A DNA stretch of 61,560 bases from Prochlorococcus sp. AG-402-K14 (GCA_003216815.1 QCIG01000009.1:1-61560), one strand, 5' to 3'; positions 37,801 to 48,813 are shown, counted from the first letter of the stretch. The notes: generated by a model not told the origin, from the sequence alone. Program-made: numbers and translations.

Positions 37801-39402
37801 GGAGCAAAGGTTGATGAATATATAGCCAAGCTTCGTAATAGCAAGCCAGGAGTAGCTCTTATTTCGCCTCCTCCTCATCACGATATCTACTCCATTGAAG
37901 ACCTTGCCCAACTTATTCACGATCTACATCAAATAAATCCAACTGCAAAAGTAAGTGTGAAATTAGTTGCTGAAATTGGTATTGGCACAATTGCAGGGGG
38001 AGTAGCCAAAGCCAATGCTGATGTAATCCAAATTTCAGGCCATGATGGAGGGACTGGCGCCTCTCCACTTAGTTCAATTAAACATGCTGGGCTGCCATGG
38101 GAACTGGGACTAACGGAAGTTCATCGATCTTTATTAGAGAATGGTCTTCGCGAAAGAGTTTTATTAAGAGCAGATGGAGGTTTAAAGACAGGATGGGATG
38201 TACTAATTGCAGCTTTACTTGGAGCAGAAGAATATGGTTTTGGAACAATCGCAATGATTGCCGAAGGTTGCATCATGGCGAGGATTTGCCATACAAATAA
38301 ATGTCCAGTCGGTGTAGCAACTCAACAAGAAGGTTTAAGAAAAAGATTCCCAGGATTACCAGAACATGTGGTTAACTTTTTTATCTTCATAGCTGAGGAA
38401 GTCAGGCAATTAATGAGTCAAGTTGGAGTAGCAAAAGTTGAGGATCTTATTGGAAGAACAGATCTATTAATCCCAAGGAATCTAGACTTAACAAAAACAA
38501 AAGAAGTAGACCTATCTAGCCTTCTAAAACCATTAGCAAACTCAAAAGATCGTTCATGGTTGAACCATGAAATTCAAGCTCATAGTAATGGAGATGTTCT
38601 TGAGAATTCTCTACTAAAAGATAAAGAAATTTCCAATGCAATTCAAACTCATGAAAACATCACTAAAGAAATTCCAATTGTTAATACAGATAGAAGTGTT
38701 TGTGCACGAATCTCTGGAGAAATAGCAAAAAAATATGGAAATAAAGGTTTTAATGGGAATCTAAATTTGATATTTAAAGGTTCAGCTGGGCAAAGTTTTG
38801 GTGCATTTATTTTAAAAGGAATGAATATTTCTTTAATAGGAGAAGCTAATGATTATGTAGGCAAAGGCATTAACGGTGGTTCTATTACGATTGTTCCAGA
38901 AATTATTAATGATACATCTAACAATCAGGTAATACTTGGGAACACATGCCTATATGGAGCAACTGGTGGGAAATTATTCGCCCTTGGAATAGCAGGGGAA
39001 CGTTTCGGTGTCCGAAATAGTGGGGCTCATGCTGTAATTGAAGGAGCGGGAGACCATTGTTGTGAATATATGACTGGAGGAGTAGTTGTTGTACTCGGAA
39101 AAACAGGAAGAAATATTGGAGCAGGAATGACTGGAGGAATAGCATTTTTTCTTGACCAAAATGATGAACTTGACTTAAAAATGAATAAAGAAATTGTTGA
39201 GGTACATCATTTAAATTCAACTAACCAAGAACAATTCCTCAAGGAACTAATTATTGAATATCATCAGAAAACTAAAAGTCCAGAAGCGAAAAAGATTCTC
39301 TCAGATTGGTCCTCTTGGAAAAATTTATTTAAAATAGTAGTTCCTCCAAGCGAAAAAGATAAATTAGGCATTGAGGAAGCTCTGGAACAAGCAACAATAT
39401 AA
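34813..39402 (+). CDS. gltB: glutamate synthase, ferredoxin type
   Basis: 1529 residues from the ATG at 34813 (TTG at 34804 in frame). The amidotransferase Cys is Cys28 in EKDSCGVGF, exposed after removal of a short propeptide. The FMN-binding central domain has KPGEGGQLPGAKV, and ISGHDGGTGASPLSS; the iron-sulfur cluster is in CIMARICHTNKCPVGVATQ; the C-terminal beta-helix has repeated Gly-rich turns. It makes two glutamates from glutamine and 2-oxoglutarate, closing the ammonium loop fed by urease. No small NADPH subunit gene is adjacent, so it is probably the ferredoxin form (GlsF). Confidence 0.96.
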   Translation: MHQRPSISNWPYCDSTYPDAFSGEKDSCGVGFIANVEGKPSNWVLSQALRGLSCMEHRGGCGGDSDSGDGAGILCEIPWSYLKKVWNIAAQSDPKSSGIGMIFMPQDTKNRALARQICEQEAESLGLASKGWRDVPVNEEVLGKLARENEPFITQWIINYQDKEINLEPLLFRLRQRISNRANIELKEDKLGLYICSLSSKTIVYKGMVRSEILAPFYNDLKDDRFEVSYAVYHRRFSTNTLPKWPLAQPMRLLGHNGEINTLLGNINWAKATETDLSSVWKDNANDLKPIVNNVFSDSANLDLNLELLVRSGRPITDSLLTLIPEAFRDQPELINKPEITAFYEYAAGTQEPWDGPALIVFTDGRNIGATLDRNGLRPARYCITKNGYVVMGSETGVVELEEHEIKEKGRLGPGQMLAVDLEKKRILRNWDVKEESANRYPYLDWLKANRINLNNQNWEINNKYDKQDLLQQQIAFGFSAEDFDYIINSMAANAKEPTYCMGDDIPLAILSDKSHILYDYFKQRFAQVTNPPIDPLREKLVTSLEMHLGVRKAPLSPQAASARLIHIKSPIINEQELTSITKSGLNCKEISTLIPNNDDEGNLENGLKNLCQEAEESVIDGGEILILSDKNINQENSYIPPLLAVGAVHHHLLRKGLRLKTSIIIDTAQCWSTHHIACLIGFGASAICPWLTWETTRHWWQLPKTQKLISDGKLFNLSIETAQDNVKKAMEDGLRKILSKIGISVLASYHGAQIFEAIGIGADLIDLAFKGTTSRIAGLTLRELSIETISFHKKAFPELEKKKLDFNGFVQYRNSGEFHLNNPEMSKILHAAVKAGPGYDHFKTYQQLLESRPATTLRDLLTFKTAPQPLPIDQIESVESICQRFCTGGMSLGALSREAHEVLAIAMNRIGGKSNSGEGGEDPARFNILEDVDENNQSKTLPNLKGLLNGDTACSAIKQIASGRFGVTPEYLTSGKQLEIKVAQGAKPGEGGQLPGAKVDEYIAKLRNSKPGVALISPPPHHDIYSIEDLAQLIHDLHQINPTAKVSVKLVAEIGIGTIAGGVAKANADVIQISGHDGGTGASPLSSIKHAGLPWELGLTEVHRSLLENGLRERVLLRADGGLKTGWDVLIAALLGAEEYGFGTIAMIAEGCIMARICHTNKCPVGVATQQEGLRKRFPGLPEHVVNFFIFIAEEVRQLMSQVGVAKVEDLIGRTDLLIPRNLDLTKTKEVDLSSLLKPLANSKDRSWLNHEIQAHSNGDVLENSLLKDKEISNAIQTHENITKEIPIVNTDRSVCARISGEIAKKYGNKGFNGNLNLIFKGSAGQSFGAFILKGMNISLIGEANDYVGKGINGGSITIVPEIINDTSNNQVILGNTCLYGATGGKLFALGIAGERFGVRNSGAHAVIEGAGDHCCEYMTGGVVVVLGKTGRNIGAGMTGGIAFFLDQNDELDLKMNKEIVEVHHLNSTNQEQFLKELIIEYHQKTKSPEAKKILSDWSSWKNLFKIVVPPSEKDKLGIEEALEQATI

Positions 39403-39412
39403 ATAGCCAAGA

Positions 39413-39739
39413 ATGCCTATATTTATTAAGACAGAAAAGTTTAAAGATAAAACCTTAGAATTATCTAAGATTGAAAAGAAAAGATTCTTATCAATGCATC
39501 AAGAATGGGTGCAAGATATTAGTAATTCCGGCCATTATATCCATAGCGGATATTTAATAAATGAAAAAAAAATGCCAGGAGGAGGAGGTTTATTAATTAT
39601 TGAAGCTAAAGATTATTTAACCGCAAGAAAAATTATAGAAGAGGATCCAATGATTAAAAACAAATTAGTTATTTGGGAACTACAAGAATGGATCCCAATC
39701 AATGGAAGTAAACCAAAATTTTTCAATCATCTTGGATGA
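39413..39739 (+). CDS. YciI-like protein
   Basis: 108 residues, a ferredoxin-like alpha-beta fold: [10 protein letters not shown] at the start, [21 protein letters not shown] with a conserved His, [24 protein letters not shown] and [10 protein letters not shown] at the end. YciI proteins have an unclear enzymatic role. It starts ten bases after the gltB stop and shares its transcript. The last 13 bases overlap the convergent lipA gene. Confidence 0.85.
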   Translation: MPIFIKTEKFKDKTLELSKIEKKRFLSMHQEWVQDISNSGHYIHSGYLINEKKMPGGGGLLIIEAKDYLTARKIIEEDPMIKNKLVIWELQEWIPINGSKPKFFNHLG

Positions 39740-40596
39740 GACATCATTAATTTTTTTACTTCCCCAGCATGGTAACTACTTCTAGTTAATGGGGAACTAA
39801 TAACCTGTAAAAATCCTAATTTATTTTCTCCCTCAATACGATAATTATCAAATTGAGAAGGTGAAACAAATCTATTTACAGGTAAATGTTTTGGTCCTGG
39901 TGATAAATATTGTCCAATAGTTACTATATCAACTTTATTTAAGTGAAGATCAGATAAAACGCTCAGAATCTCTTCATCTGTTTCACCTAATCCAGCCATC
40001 AAGCCTGATTTTGTATACACTTTTGGCCAACCTTCACGAACTCTTTTTAATAATTCCAAAGATCTTTCATATTTTCCTTGAGGCCTGACTCTTGGATATA
40101 GCCTTGGTACTGTTTCAATATTATGATTTAGAACATTAGGAGACGCATCCAAAATAACTTTCAAAGCATCCCAATTACCACAAAGATCCGGAATCAAAAC
40201 TTCAATAGAAGTAAAAGGTGATTTGTTTTTTACTGCCTCAATACACTTCAAAAATTGACTAGCTCCACCATCTTCTAAATCATCACGATTGACAGAAGTT
40301 ATTACGACATGAGTTAAACCCATCCTGTAAACAGCTTCACCTAGACGATCAGGTTCTGATGGGTCTAAATGCCTTTTCGAATTATCAAACGAGATATCAC
40401 AATAAGGACATTTCCTAGTGCAAGCAGGGCCCATTATTAAAAAAGTAGCAGTACCTCCCGCAAAACATTCTCCAATATTTGGACAACTTGCTTCCTGACA
40501 AACTGTATTGAGTTTTAAATCAACTAATAGATCAGCGACATTACCAATCCTCTCTTGCTGTGGTGCCTTAACACGTAACCAGTTTGGTTTAAGCAA
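39727..40596 (-). CDS. lipA: lipoyl synthase
   Basis: 289 residues, radical SAM. The auxiliary cluster cysteines are in [12 protein letters not shown], the SAM cluster is [10 protein letters not shown], and the ending RSSYHAGE carries the conserved Ser. It inserts two sulfurs into octanoyl groups on the E2 and H proteins. It matches standard LipA length. It overlaps the YciI gene by 13 bases at the 3' end. Confidence 0.96.
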   Translation of the reverse strand: MLKPNWLRVKAPQQERIGNVADLLVDLKLNTVCQEASCPNIGECFAGGTATFLIMGPACTRKCPYCDISFDNSKRHLDPSEPDRLGEAVYRMGLTHVVITSVNRDDLEDGGASQFLKCIEAVKNKSPFTSIEVLIPDLCGNWDALKVILDASPNVLNHNIETVPRLYPRVRPQGKYERSLELLKRVREGWPKVYTKSGLMAGLGETDEEILSVLSDLHLNKVDIVTIGQYLSPGPKHLPVNRFVSPSQFDNYRIEGENKLGFLQVISSPLTRSSYHAGEVKKLMMSHPR

Positions 40597-40698
40597 AGCT
40601 CTTTTAATAACAAATTAACTTTAGAAAGAATTTCCAAATTGACTTGCTTTTTTAACTTCTTCTAAACTTGATAACTAAAAATAAGCTTAAAACCAAGT

Positions 40699-40719
40699 CT
40701 TCGATTTTCTGGGTCGAAG
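40699..40719 (-). terminator. short hairpin downstream of cobJ
   Basis: CTTCGA (40699-40704) pairs with TCGAAG (40714-40719). It lies just after the cobalamin gene stop on the minus strand. A clear T-run is missing on that side, so the terminator call is weak. Confidence 0.35.
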
Positions 40720-40734
40720 GAATAAACAAAAAAA

Positions 40735-42516
40735 TTATTTGGAGAAATAGCCTCTTGGCGTTAAAAATCTATTATCTTTTATCACACTCTGACTATTACC
40801 AATAACCAAAATAGTAAGCATATCGACCTGATCAAATGGCAAAGTTTCGAGAGTATGTATTTCTATACTTTCATCAGGCCTCCCAAGCTCTCGAGCTATA
40901 GCAAGAGGTGTGCATGGTTTGCGAAATTCAAGTAATAAATCAATAGTCTTTTTCAACTGCCAATCACGTTTTATTGATTTTGGATTAAATATTGCAATAA
41001 CAAAATCACCTATAGCTGCACTTTTTATTCTCTTCTCAATTTGATTCCACGGAGTCAAAAGATCACTTAAAGAGATAGAACAAAAATCATGCATAAAAGG
41101 AGCTCCTAGTTTTGCCGCAGCCATCTGAAAAGAGCTAATGCCTGGATGAACTTGAAATAAAGGTCTTGAATCAATCTTTTCATTTAGCCAAAGTTCGAGC
41201 GCCAACCCTGCCATACCATAAATTCCACTGTCACCAGATGAAACGAGAGCAACCCTAACTCCCTCTTTTGCAAGGGCAAGAGCGTATTTACATCGATCTT
41301 TTTCAAAAGTTAATTCTGAATCAATACGAACCTGATCAGGACGACGAATTGAATCCAAATAATTTAAGTAAGGGGTATAACCGATCCAAGCAGCGCATCT
41401 AGTTAAAGCTCGGCGGGAGTCAGAAGTAAGCATTTCCAAATCTCCAGGCCCACTGCCAATTAAGTGCAATTCACCTTTATGAGGCGCAAAAGGAGTCAAC
41501 ACCTTGACCAATGCAATTGTTACTGCCCCGCACTCATCATCGTTCGAATAATAGATTTGTTTTTCTTGTATTAACCTCCCATCCTGGGCTCCTAATAAAA
41601 TTGCTGCAGCTTCAGCCACTGAGGCAGTTCCCATTTCATTCAAAACTACATTTGACGGAGTAGGCACGTTGACTTGTGAAAGTTCAAGTGCAGTAAAGAA
41701 ATAAATTGGCCATTCATTTTTTTTTGAAAAATTCAATAATCCTATTTCATCATTTTTTTTATCTATAGTTGCTAAACCACAAATTGAAAGAAGTGATAAT
41801 CCATTTTTAGAAAAAGAATCCTCTACCGCTCGTTGAATCAATTTCTCATCAGTATTTCGCTCGCAACCAATTCCAATGATTATTAACGGTGGATGCCATG
41901 AACATATATTCGTATTTTTTTCACCTATATATAAGTCGATATTTTCAAAAGATATTGGATCATTTTTCTCTAAAAAAGACAAATTGGAACAAGCCTTTAA
42001 TTTCTTCCACAATATTGACCCTTTAGATTGAAAAACAATATTTTTTTGCTCCTTAGACTGCCTAATCATTAACTTTCTCCAATCAGCATCCTTTCCACCT
42101 CTTTTCCAACCCCATGGTTCACCAAAACAATCCAAAGGAATTCTTCTTTCTGTGAATGAATCTGAGGTGCAAATCACTTCTGCTTCTAAAGCAGCTGCCA
42201 ACTCACTGGCAAATCTATCTCCTCCTTGCTTATGGCCTCCTAAAAGAGTAATAACATTTTCAGCTTTTGAATCCATTACTAGTATTGCTGGATCATTGTC
42301 TTTAGATCTCAGAAAAGGAGATATAAGCCTAACTACAGCGCCAATTGAACCTACAAAAATTAATTTATTATTCTTCTCCCAATGATCTTTTAAAAAATCA
42401 ATTGGAGAGGATCCAACTAAACCTTCAATTTTTTTTTCTAACGCAAGAGTTGAACCATCTGATATAAAAATTTGATCTATATGTTTGCTTGCTTGTAATC
42501 TCTCAAGCAAAGGCAA
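40735..42516 (-). CDS. cobJ: fused CbiG-CobJ, precorrin-3B C17-methyltransferase
   Basis: 593 residues from TTG at 42516. Residues 1 to about 335 are CbiG-like (FVGSIGAVVRLISPFL, LLGGHKQGGDRFASELAAALEA, IIIGIGCERNTDEKLI, and a C-terminal VNVPTPSNVVLNEMGTASVAEAAA). About 345-593 are CobJ, starting LHLIGSGPGDLEMLT, with SSGDSGIYGMAGLALEL. It acts in the corrin ring contraction of cobalamin (pseudocobalamin) synthesis. Upstream of the TTG the frame stays open for 27 codons with no ATG or GTG, including a protein-like FGFSLSALP stretch, so the true start may lie there. Confidence 0.93.
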   Translation of the reverse strand: MPLLERLQASKHIDQIFISDGSTLALEKKIEGLVGSSPIDFLKDHWEKNNKLIFVGSIGAVVRLISPFLRSKDNDPAILVMDSKAENVITLLGGHKQGGDRFASELAAALEAEVICTSDSFTERRIPLDCFGEPWGWKRGGKDADWRKLMIRQSKEQKNIVFQSKGSILWKKLKACSNLSFLEKNDPISFENIDLYIGEKNTNICSWHPPLIIIGIGCERNTDEKLIQRAVEDSFSKNGLSLLSICGLATIDKKNDEIGLLNFSKKNEWPIYFFTALELSQVNVPTPSNVVLNEMGTASVAEAAAILLGAQDGRLIQEKQIYYSNDDECGAVTIALVKVLTPFAPHKGELHLIGSGPGDLEMLTSDSRRALTRCAAWIGYTPYLNYLDSIRRPDQVRIDSELTFEKDRCKYALALAKEGVRVALVSSGDSGIYGMAGLALELWLNEKIDSRPLFQVHPGISSFQMAAAKLGAPFMHDFCSISLSDLLTPWNQIEKRIKSAAIGDFVIAIFNPKSIKRDWQLKKTIDLLLEFRKPCTPLAIARELGRPDESIEIHTLETLPFDQVDMLTILVIGNSQSVIKDNRFLTPRGYFSK

Positions 42517-43152
42517 AGCGCTTAAAGAAAATCCAAATGCAATCCTTTTTGGAGTTTTAACTAATGTTTTTTCCAGAACGAGAGATAAAATAAATTTTTA
42601 TTTATTTATACAAGGTAGCCCCCTAAAGAAAGCTTTAGTAAAAATCAACAATCAAAAACCGTGAAATAGTCTTTAAATAATTTGATTGAAATCAATAAAA
42701 AGCTCTTGCCAAGAAATCATATAGTATTTCTACCTATCGATAGGCATCTAATTAAACTTTTCCATAGCCAAAAACGCCTGTAATGACTAACTTTTTCCCT
42801 AATCAATATTGATAACAAATAAAGCCCCTAGACATAAATAACTTTTTCCCAGCCCCTCAAGAACAAACAATAATTTACTAATTAAGAAAAACCATGGTTT
42901 CAATGGCCACTTAGGAATAAAAGTGTAGAACATTTGTTACATGCTTCCGTAGTAACTGACTGTCTACTTTATGCTTATGACATAACCCTTATATAGGTTT
43001 TCAAGTAACTTCAAAGGTAGGTCTTGAATTCCTAAAATCTTTCACAAAGTAATCCCACTTTATAAGTAGAATTACTTACCAAAGATTTAACCCTGATCTT
43101 TGCAAGATCAGGCCCCCAAAAACCTCGATCACATTCCTGAAGGAATCACTCG
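42517..43152. promoter_or_regulatory. psaA promoter and leader
   Basis: A 636-base gap before psaA. CCTGATCTT (43092-43100) pairs exactly with AAGATCAGG (43104-43112), making a tight leader hairpin about 40 bases before the start codon. A second small hairpin, ATTCC (43133-43137) with GGAAT (43142-43146), covers the AAGGA ribosome binding site. The far part is AT-rich with no convincing gene. The promoter itself could not be pinned down. Confidence 0.5.
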
Positions 43153-45459
43153 ATGACCATTAGCCCACCAGAAAGAGAACAAAAAAAAGAACCAGTTCTC
43201 GATAAACCTATCGAAACTGATGCAATCCCTGTAGATTTTTCCAAGCTTGATAAGCCTGGTTTTTGGTCAAAGTCCCTTGCTAAGGGGCCAAAGACTACGA
43301 CCTGGATATGGAATCTTCATGCTGATGCGCATGATTTTGATACTCATGTCGGCGATCTACAAGAAACCAGTAGAAAAATCTTTTCTGCTCACTTTGGACA
43401 TTTAGCAGTCATCTTCATTTGGATGAGCGCAGCCTTCTTTCATGGGGCGCGCTTTTCCAATTATTCTGGCTGGTTAGCTGATCCTACCCATGTCAAGCCT
43501 GGCGCTCAAGTTGTTTGGCCAATAGTTGGCCAAGAAATGCTTAACGCTGATTTAGGCGCTAACTATCATGGCATCCAAATAACCTCTGGCATCTTTCAGA
43601 TGTGGAGAGGTTGGGGAATTACAAATGAGACTGAGTTAATGGCTCTTGCCATTGGTGCTCTTCTCATGGCAGCAATAATGCTACATGGTGGTATTTATCA
43701 CTATCACAAAGCAGCTCCTAAACTTGACTGGTTCAGAAATCTTGAATCGATGCTCAACCATCATCAAGCTGGACTTATTGGTTTAGGTTCCATTGCGTGG
43801 GCAGGACACTGCATTCATATAGGAGCTCCTACTGCCGCATTAATGGATGCAATAGATGCAGGGAAACCGCTTGTAATTGATGGAGTATCAATTGCAAGCA
43901 TTGCAGATATGCCTCTTCCCCATGAATTTTGTAATCCACAAATAGCCAGTCAGATATTCCCTGGTCTTGCAGGTAGAACTGTTGAAAACTTCTTCAGTGG
44001 AAATTGGTGGGCATTTACAGATTTCCTTACCTTTAAAGGAGGACTAAATCCAGTAACTGGAAGTCTATGGATGACAGACATATCTCACCACCATTTAGCT
44101 TTTGGGGTGCTAGCTGTATTTGGAGGACATATTTATAGAACTATGTTCGGTATTGGTCATAGTCTTAAAGAAATAGTTGATAACCATACAGGAGATCCAA
44201 TACTTTTCCCTGCTCCAAATGGTCATAAAGGTATTTACGAATTCCTAGCAAATAGTTGGCATGCACAATTAGCAATCAACCTTGCGATGGTTGGTTCTTT
44301 AAGCATTATCATTTCGCATCACATGTATGCGATGCCTCCCTATCCATACTTATCTGTTGACTATCCAACAGTATTAGGTTTATTTACACACCACATGTGG
44401 ATTGGAGGTTTATTTATTGTTGGTGCGGCAGCACATGCTGGCATAGCAATGATTAGGGATTATGACCCTGCGGTTCATATAGATAACGTCCTCGATAGAA
44501 TTTTGAAAGCAAGAGATGCATTAATTAGTCATCTAAACTGGGCTTGCATGTTCTTAGGTTTCCATAGTTTTGGTCTTTATATCCATAACGATGTAATGCG
44601 TGCTCTAGGCAGACCTCAAGATATGTTCAGTGATACGGGCATACAACTTCAACCTGTTTTTGCTCAATGGATTCAAAATATCCATCATTCCGCTGCGGGA
44701 GAAACCACTCTTAATGGTTTCAATGTAAGTCTTCAACCTGGTCTAGTAAGTGAAGTCTTCAATGGTTCTGTAAGTCAAGTTGGAGGCAAAATTGGAATCG
44801 CTCCTATCCCTCTAGGAACTGCTGATTTCATGATTCACCATATCCATGCTTTTACTATCCACGTAACCCTTCTAATTCTTCTAAAAGGAGTCTTATTCGC
44901 AAGAAGCTCCAGATTAATTCCTGACAAAGCTAATCTTGGATTTAGATTCCCTTGTGATGGCCCAGGAAGAGGAGGCACATGCCAAGTTTCATCTTGGGAT
45001 CATGTTTTTCTTGGTTTATTCTGGATGTATAACGGCTTATCAGTCGTTATCTTCCACTTCTCATGGAAAATGCAAAGTGATGTATGGGGTCTTACAGGAG
45101 GGAACTTCGCTCAAAGCTCAATCACTATTAATGGATGGCTTAGAGATTTCCTCTGGGCTCAGTCATCTCAGGTCCTTACAAGTTATGGTCAACCTATAAG
45201 TATGTACGGTTTGATGTTCTTAGGAGCACATTTCGTTTGGGCATTCAGTCTTATGTTCCTATTTAGTGGCCGTGGTTATTGGCAAGAATTATTTGAGTCA
45301 ATTATATGGGCTCATAATAAACTTAAGTTGGCTCCAACTATTCAACCAAGAGCACTATCTATCACTCAAGGTCGTGCAGTAGGAGCAGCTCATTTCCTTT
45401 TAGGAGGAATAGCTACAACTTGGGCCTTCTTCCACGCTCGCTTAATCGGTCTCGGCTGA
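43153..45459 (+). CDS. psaA: photosystem I P700 apoprotein A1
   Basis: 768 residues, 11 transmembrane helices. The FX cluster loop [15 protein letters not shown] (around residue 600) holds two Cys ligands shared with PsaB, and the N-terminal [32 protein letters not shown] and repeated His-rich helices bind chlorophyll. It carries half of P700 and the A-branch cofactors. It is co-transcribed with psaB, 21 bases apart. A structured leader lies upstream. Confidence 0.99.
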   Translation: MTISPPEREQKKEPVLDKPIETDAIPVDFSKLDKPGFWSKSLAKGPKTTTWIWNLHADAHDFDTHVGDLQETSRKIFSAHFGHLAVIFIWMSAAFFHGARFSNYSGWLADPTHVKPGAQVVWPIVGQEMLNADLGANYHGIQITSGIFQMWRGWGITNETELMALAIGALLMAAIMLHGGIYHYHKAAPKLDWFRNLESMLNHHQAGLIGLGSIAWAGHCIHIGAPTAALMDAIDAGKPLVIDGVSIASIADMPLPHEFCNPQIASQIFPGLAGRTVENFFSGNWWAFTDFLTFKGGLNPVTGSLWMTDISHHHLAFGVLAVFGGHIYRTMFGIGHSLKEIVDNHTGDPILFPAPNGHKGIYEFLANSWHAQLAINLAMVGSLSIIISHHMYAMPPYPYLSVDYPTVLGLFTHHMWIGGLFIVGAAAHAGIAMIRDYDPAVHIDNVLDRILKARDALISHLNWACMFLGFHSFGLYIHNDVMRALGRPQDMFSDTGIQLQPVFAQWIQNIHHSAAGETTLNGFNVSLQPGLVSEVFNGSVSQVGGKIGIAPIPLGTADFMIHHIHAFTIHVTLLILLKGVLFARSSRLIPDKANLGFRFPCDGPGRGGTCQVSSWDHVFLGLFWMYNGLSVVIFHFSWKMQSDVWGLTGGNFAQSSITINGWLRDFLWAQSSQVLTSYGQPISMYGLMFLGAHFVWAFSLMFLFSGRGYWQELFESIIWAHNKLKLAPTIQPRALSITQGRAVGAAHFLLGGIATTWAFFHARLIGLG

Positions 45460-45480
45460 CCCTCTCTGATTTTTTATAAA

Positions 45481-47709
45481 ATGGCAACTAAATTTCCATC
45501 TTTTAGTCAGGGTCTTGCTCAAGACCCTACAACCAGGAGAATCTGGTACGGCATCGCTACCGCTCATGACTTCGAAAGTCATGACGGTATGACAGAGGAG
45601 CAGTTATATCAAAAACTCTTCTCTACTCATTTTGGTCACTTAGCCATCATTGGTCTTTGGGTGGCAGGAAATCTCTTTCACATTGCTTGGCAAGGAAACT
45701 TTCAGCAATGGGTTCTAGACCCAACCCATACTCGTCCAATTGCTCATGCAATTTGGGATCCTCATTTTGGGCCAGGTCTTACCGAGGCACTTACTCAAGC
45801 TGGAGCAACTTCTCCTGTCAATATTGCTTACTCAGGCTTATACCACTGGTGGTACACAATTGGTATGAGAACTAATGAGCAGCTTTTTCAAGGTGCAATA
45901 TTTATAAACATCCTTGTTTGCTGGTTATTGTTTGCTGGATGGCTGCATCTTCAACCTAAATACAGACCATCATTAGCATGGTTTAAAAATGCAGAATCTC
46001 AATTAAATCATCATCTAGCAGTACTTTTTGGATTCAGCAGTATTGCTTGGACTGGTCACTTAATACATGTAGCTATTCCTGAATCTAGAGGAATACATGT
46101 TGGCTGGGATAACTGGTTAACTGTTATGCCTCATCCAGAAGGTTTAACACCATTCTTCTCAGGGAACTGGGGAGCTTATGCTCAAAACCCGGATTCACTT
46201 GATGCAGTATTTGGAACTACTCAAGGAGCTGGTACAGCAATATTTACATTTCTAGGTGGACTTCACCCTCAAAGTGAATCACTTTGGCTAACAGATATTG
46301 CGCACCATCATTTGGCTATAGGAGTGGTATTTATAATTGCTGGTCATATGTATAGGACTAACTTTGGTATTGGCCATAGCCTTAAAGAAATTACTGAAGC
46401 TCACAATACAAGTCATCCGAAAGACCCACATAAAGGTTATTTCGGAATCAAGCACAACGGAATTTTTGAGACCGTTAACAACTCACTCCATTTTCAGCTT
46501 GGACTTGCACTCGCTTCTTTAGGTGTAGCCTGTAGTTTGGTCGCCCAGCATATGGGTGCGCTTCCTTCGTACGCATTTATAGCGAGGGATTACACAACTC
46601 AATCAGCTCTATATACCCATCATCAATACATAGCTATGTTCTTGATGGTTGGTGCATTTTCTCACGGAGCAATTTTCTTTGTCAGAGATTATGATCCAGA
46701 GCTGAATAAAGACAATGTATTAGCCAGAATCCTTAGTACAAAAGAAGCCTTAATTAGCCACTTAAGTTGGGTAACAATGCTTCTAGGCTTCCATACACTT
46801 GGAATTTATGTTCACAATGATGTAGTTGTAGCTTTTGGAACCCCCGAAAAGCAAATTCTTATTGAGCCCGTATTTGCTCAGTTTGCTCAAGCGGCAAGCG
46901 GCAAAATGATGTATGGATTTAATGCTTTATTAGCTAATGCATCTAGTTCTGCTTCCATAGCTGCAAGCACCATGCCAGGGAACCATTACTGGATGGATAT
47001 GATTAATAGGCCAGATGCACTTACCAACTTCTTACCTATAGGACCTGCAGATTTCTTAGTTCACCATGCGATTGCATTAGGACTTCATACAACTGCTTTG
47101 ATTCTTATCAAGGGTGCTCTTGATGCTAGAGGAACAAAACTAATTCCAGATAAAAAGGATTTAGGATTTGCTTTCCCTTGCGATGGTCCAGGCCGCGGTG
47201 GCACCTGTGATAGTTCATCTTGGGACGCTACTTATTTAGCAATGTTCTGGGCTTTAAATACTATCGCTTGGATTACCTTCTATTGGCATTGGAAACATTT
47301 GGCAATTTGGATGGGTAATACAGCTCAATTCAATGAATCTGGTACCTATTTAATGGGTTGGTTTAGAGATTATCTATGGCTTAATAGTTCACAGTTAATC
47401 AACGGGTATAACCCTTTTGGTGTAAATGCTTTATCCCCATGGGCTTGGATGTTCTTATTTGGTCATCTAATATGGGCCACTGGATTTATGTTCCTCATCT
47501 CATGGAGAGGGTATTGGCAGGAGCTTATTGAAACTCTTGTTTGGGCCCATCAAAGAACACCAATTGCTAATTTAGTTGGATGGAGAGATAAACCAGTAGC
47601 GCTATCAATTGTTCAAGCTCGATTAGTTGGCTTAACTCATTTCACAGTTGGAAACTTCGTCACTTTCGGAGCATTTGTTATAGCCTCTACCTCAGGCAAG
47701 TTTGGTTAA
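45481..47709 (+). CDS. psaB: photosystem I P700 apoprotein A2
   Basis: 742 residues, 11 helices, with the matching FX loop [16 protein letters not shown] and the N-terminus [32 protein letters not shown]. It forms the reaction-centre heterodimer with PsaA. A strong terminator follows, so psaAB is a two-gene operon. Confidence 0.99.
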   Translation: MATKFPSFSQGLAQDPTTRRIWYGIATAHDFESHDGMTEEQLYQKLFSTHFGHLAIIGLWVAGNLFHIAWQGNFQQWVLDPTHTRPIAHAIWDPHFGPGLTEALTQAGATSPVNIAYSGLYHWWYTIGMRTNEQLFQGAIFINILVCWLLFAGWLHLQPKYRPSLAWFKNAESQLNHHLAVLFGFSSIAWTGHLIHVAIPESRGIHVGWDNWLTVMPHPEGLTPFFSGNWGAYAQNPDSLDAVFGTTQGAGTAIFTFLGGLHPQSESLWLTDIAHHHLAIGVVFIIAGHMYRTNFGIGHSLKEITEAHNTSHPKDPHKGYFGIKHNGIFETVNNSLHFQLGLALASLGVACSLVAQHMGALPSYAFIARDYTTQSALYTHHQYIAMFLMVGAFSHGAIFFVRDYDPELNKDNVLARILSTKEALISHLSWVTMLLGFHTLGIYVHNDVVVAFGTPEKQILIEPVFAQFAQAASGKMMYGFNALLANASSSASIAASTMPGNHYWMDMINRPDALTNFLPIGPADFLVHHAIALGLHTTALILIKGALDARGTKLIPDKKDLGFAFPCDGPGRGGTCDSSSWDATYLAMFWALNTIAWITFYWHWKHLAIWMGNTAQFNESGTYLMGWFRDYLWLNSSQLINGYNPFGVNALSPWAWMFLFGHLIWATGFMFLISWRGYWQELIETLVWAHQRTPIANLVGWRDKPVALSIVQARLVGLTHFTVGNFVTFGAFVIASTSGKFG

Positions 47710-47729
47710 AGTTTTCAAAAACTTCTAGT

Positions 47730-47768
47730 AAAAGGAACACTGTCTAAATAGACAGTGTTCCTTTTTTT
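47730..47768 (+). terminator. psaAB terminator
   Basis: A perfect 17-bp stem (AAAAGGAACACTGTCTA at 47730-47746 with its complement from 47749) around a two-base loop, then eight T. It lies 20 bases after the psaB stop. Confidence 0.92.
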
Positions 47769-47940
47769 TGTAGGTATTAATATAATAATTAGATTATATA
47801 TTCAAAGATATCTGCAGCTGAAAGCAGATGAAATTTATATAAATAAGAAAAGATAGTAGAAATCAAACAAAACTATTTGCAACAAACAATCTAGCTTTTT
47901 AAAAGATTTTAGTAGGTTAAAATAATAAATTTAAGTCATA

Positions 47941-47970
47941 AAAAAACCCCCTTATAGAAGGGGTTTTTTA
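47941..47970 (-). terminator. psaL terminator
   Basis: AAAAAACCCC with CTT/AAG closure and GGGGTTTTTT forms a stem with A- and T-runs on either side, 26 bases after the psaL stop. It can act on both strands between the convergent psaB and psaL. Confidence 0.85.
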
Positions 47971-47995
47971 TTTAGCATTCGTACTAAAAAGCCTT

Positions 47996-48523
47996 TTAAG
48001 CTCCTAGTAAATGATATTCCTTAATTAAAGGAAGTACAGTATCTAGATGCAAAGTACCAATTAACAACCAAGCAAAAACAACTCCTCCAGTGCCACCCAA
48101 CCAAAAGCCATTTGAAAAATCATTCCATCCTGATCTAGTAAACAAATCAGCAGGAGGGTTAGCTACTGTTGCATCAGGCGGTTGAACATTTGGCGCCTTA
48201 CCAGGAGCATTGTAAAGAATAAACAGGGCAGTCAATATTTGAATAGCTCCAACCCCACCAAGCAAACCAGCTGTTAAGGCGAAGTCAGTATTTCTAAGTG
48301 GCCCAGTCATAGAAAAAGGACCAAATAGTAAGTAGCCAAAAATCGCTCCAGTTTCAAGGCCTCTGAAATTTGGCGATAAACCCTCTCTATAAACTGGAAG
48401 ATTATTAATAACCATCTTTGTAAACCAACCACTATTAACTGGTGTTTGAAGATTCCCAACAGTTGGGTCTGAGACTGTTTTCACAGCCCACTTTTGCATA
48501 AGTGTTTCTTTAGATTCAGTCAT
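47996..48523 (-). CDS. psaL: photosystem I subunit XI
   Basis: 175 residues with [31 protein letters not shown] in two blocks, then three membrane helices ([41 protein letters not shown]). PsaL holds photosystem I trimers together with PsaI. It follows psaI by 37 bases on the same strand. Confidence 0.98.
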   Translation of the reverse strand: MTESKETLMQKWAVKTVSDPTVGNLQTPVNSGWFTKMVINNLPVYREGLSPNFRGLETGAIFGYLLFGPFSMTGPLRNTDFALTAGLLGGVGAIQILTALFILYNAPGKAPNVQPPDATVANPPADLFTRSGWNDFSNGFWLGGTGGVVFAWLLIGTLHLDTVLPLIKEYHLLGA

Positions 48524-48560
48524 GGGCTAAAAATTTGATGAAAAAATAAAGTTTTTGAAA

Positions 48561-48677
48561 TTACTCAGTAGCTGTTATGTATCTACCAATCAAAACAATG
48601 AAAACAGCTGGACCCATTATTCCAACTAATGGAATCAGAATAGAGGGAAGCAAGCTTGAGGCTAGTTCACTAGTCAT
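48561..48677 (-). CDS. psaI: photosystem I subunit VIII
   Basis: 38 residues from the ATG at 48677: a short polar start (MTSELASSLLPSILIP), one helix (LVGIMGPAVFIVLIG) and RYITATE at the end. Length, the single helix and the position next to psaL identify PsaI. It stabilises PsaL in the trimer core. It is below normal ORF-length cut-offs. Confidence 0.93.
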   Translation of the reverse strand: MTSELASSLLPSILIPLVGIMGPAVFIVLIGRYITATE

Positions 48678-48770
48678 TACTTATTTCAATAAATCCACTT
48701 TTATTTTATAGAATTATCATCTAATCAAACCAAATACATCCCATTGATGACATAAAAGTTCAATCCGTAT

Positions 48771-48788
48771 ATCTTCTTTAAAGAAGAT
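48771..48788. repeat. 18-base perfect palindrome
   Basis: ATCTTCTTTAAAGAAGAT, ending 25 bases before the start of the gene at 48814 and about 95 before psaI. It could be an operator or a short leader hairpin. Confidence 0.35.
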
Positions 48789-48813
48789 GCATGACTAAAA
48801 AGTTTTTCTCATC

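Noticed and set aside
40690-40730. tRNA-like GGTCGAAGG element
   Set aside because: No acceptor or anticodon arm could be folded around it; only a short hairpin is present.
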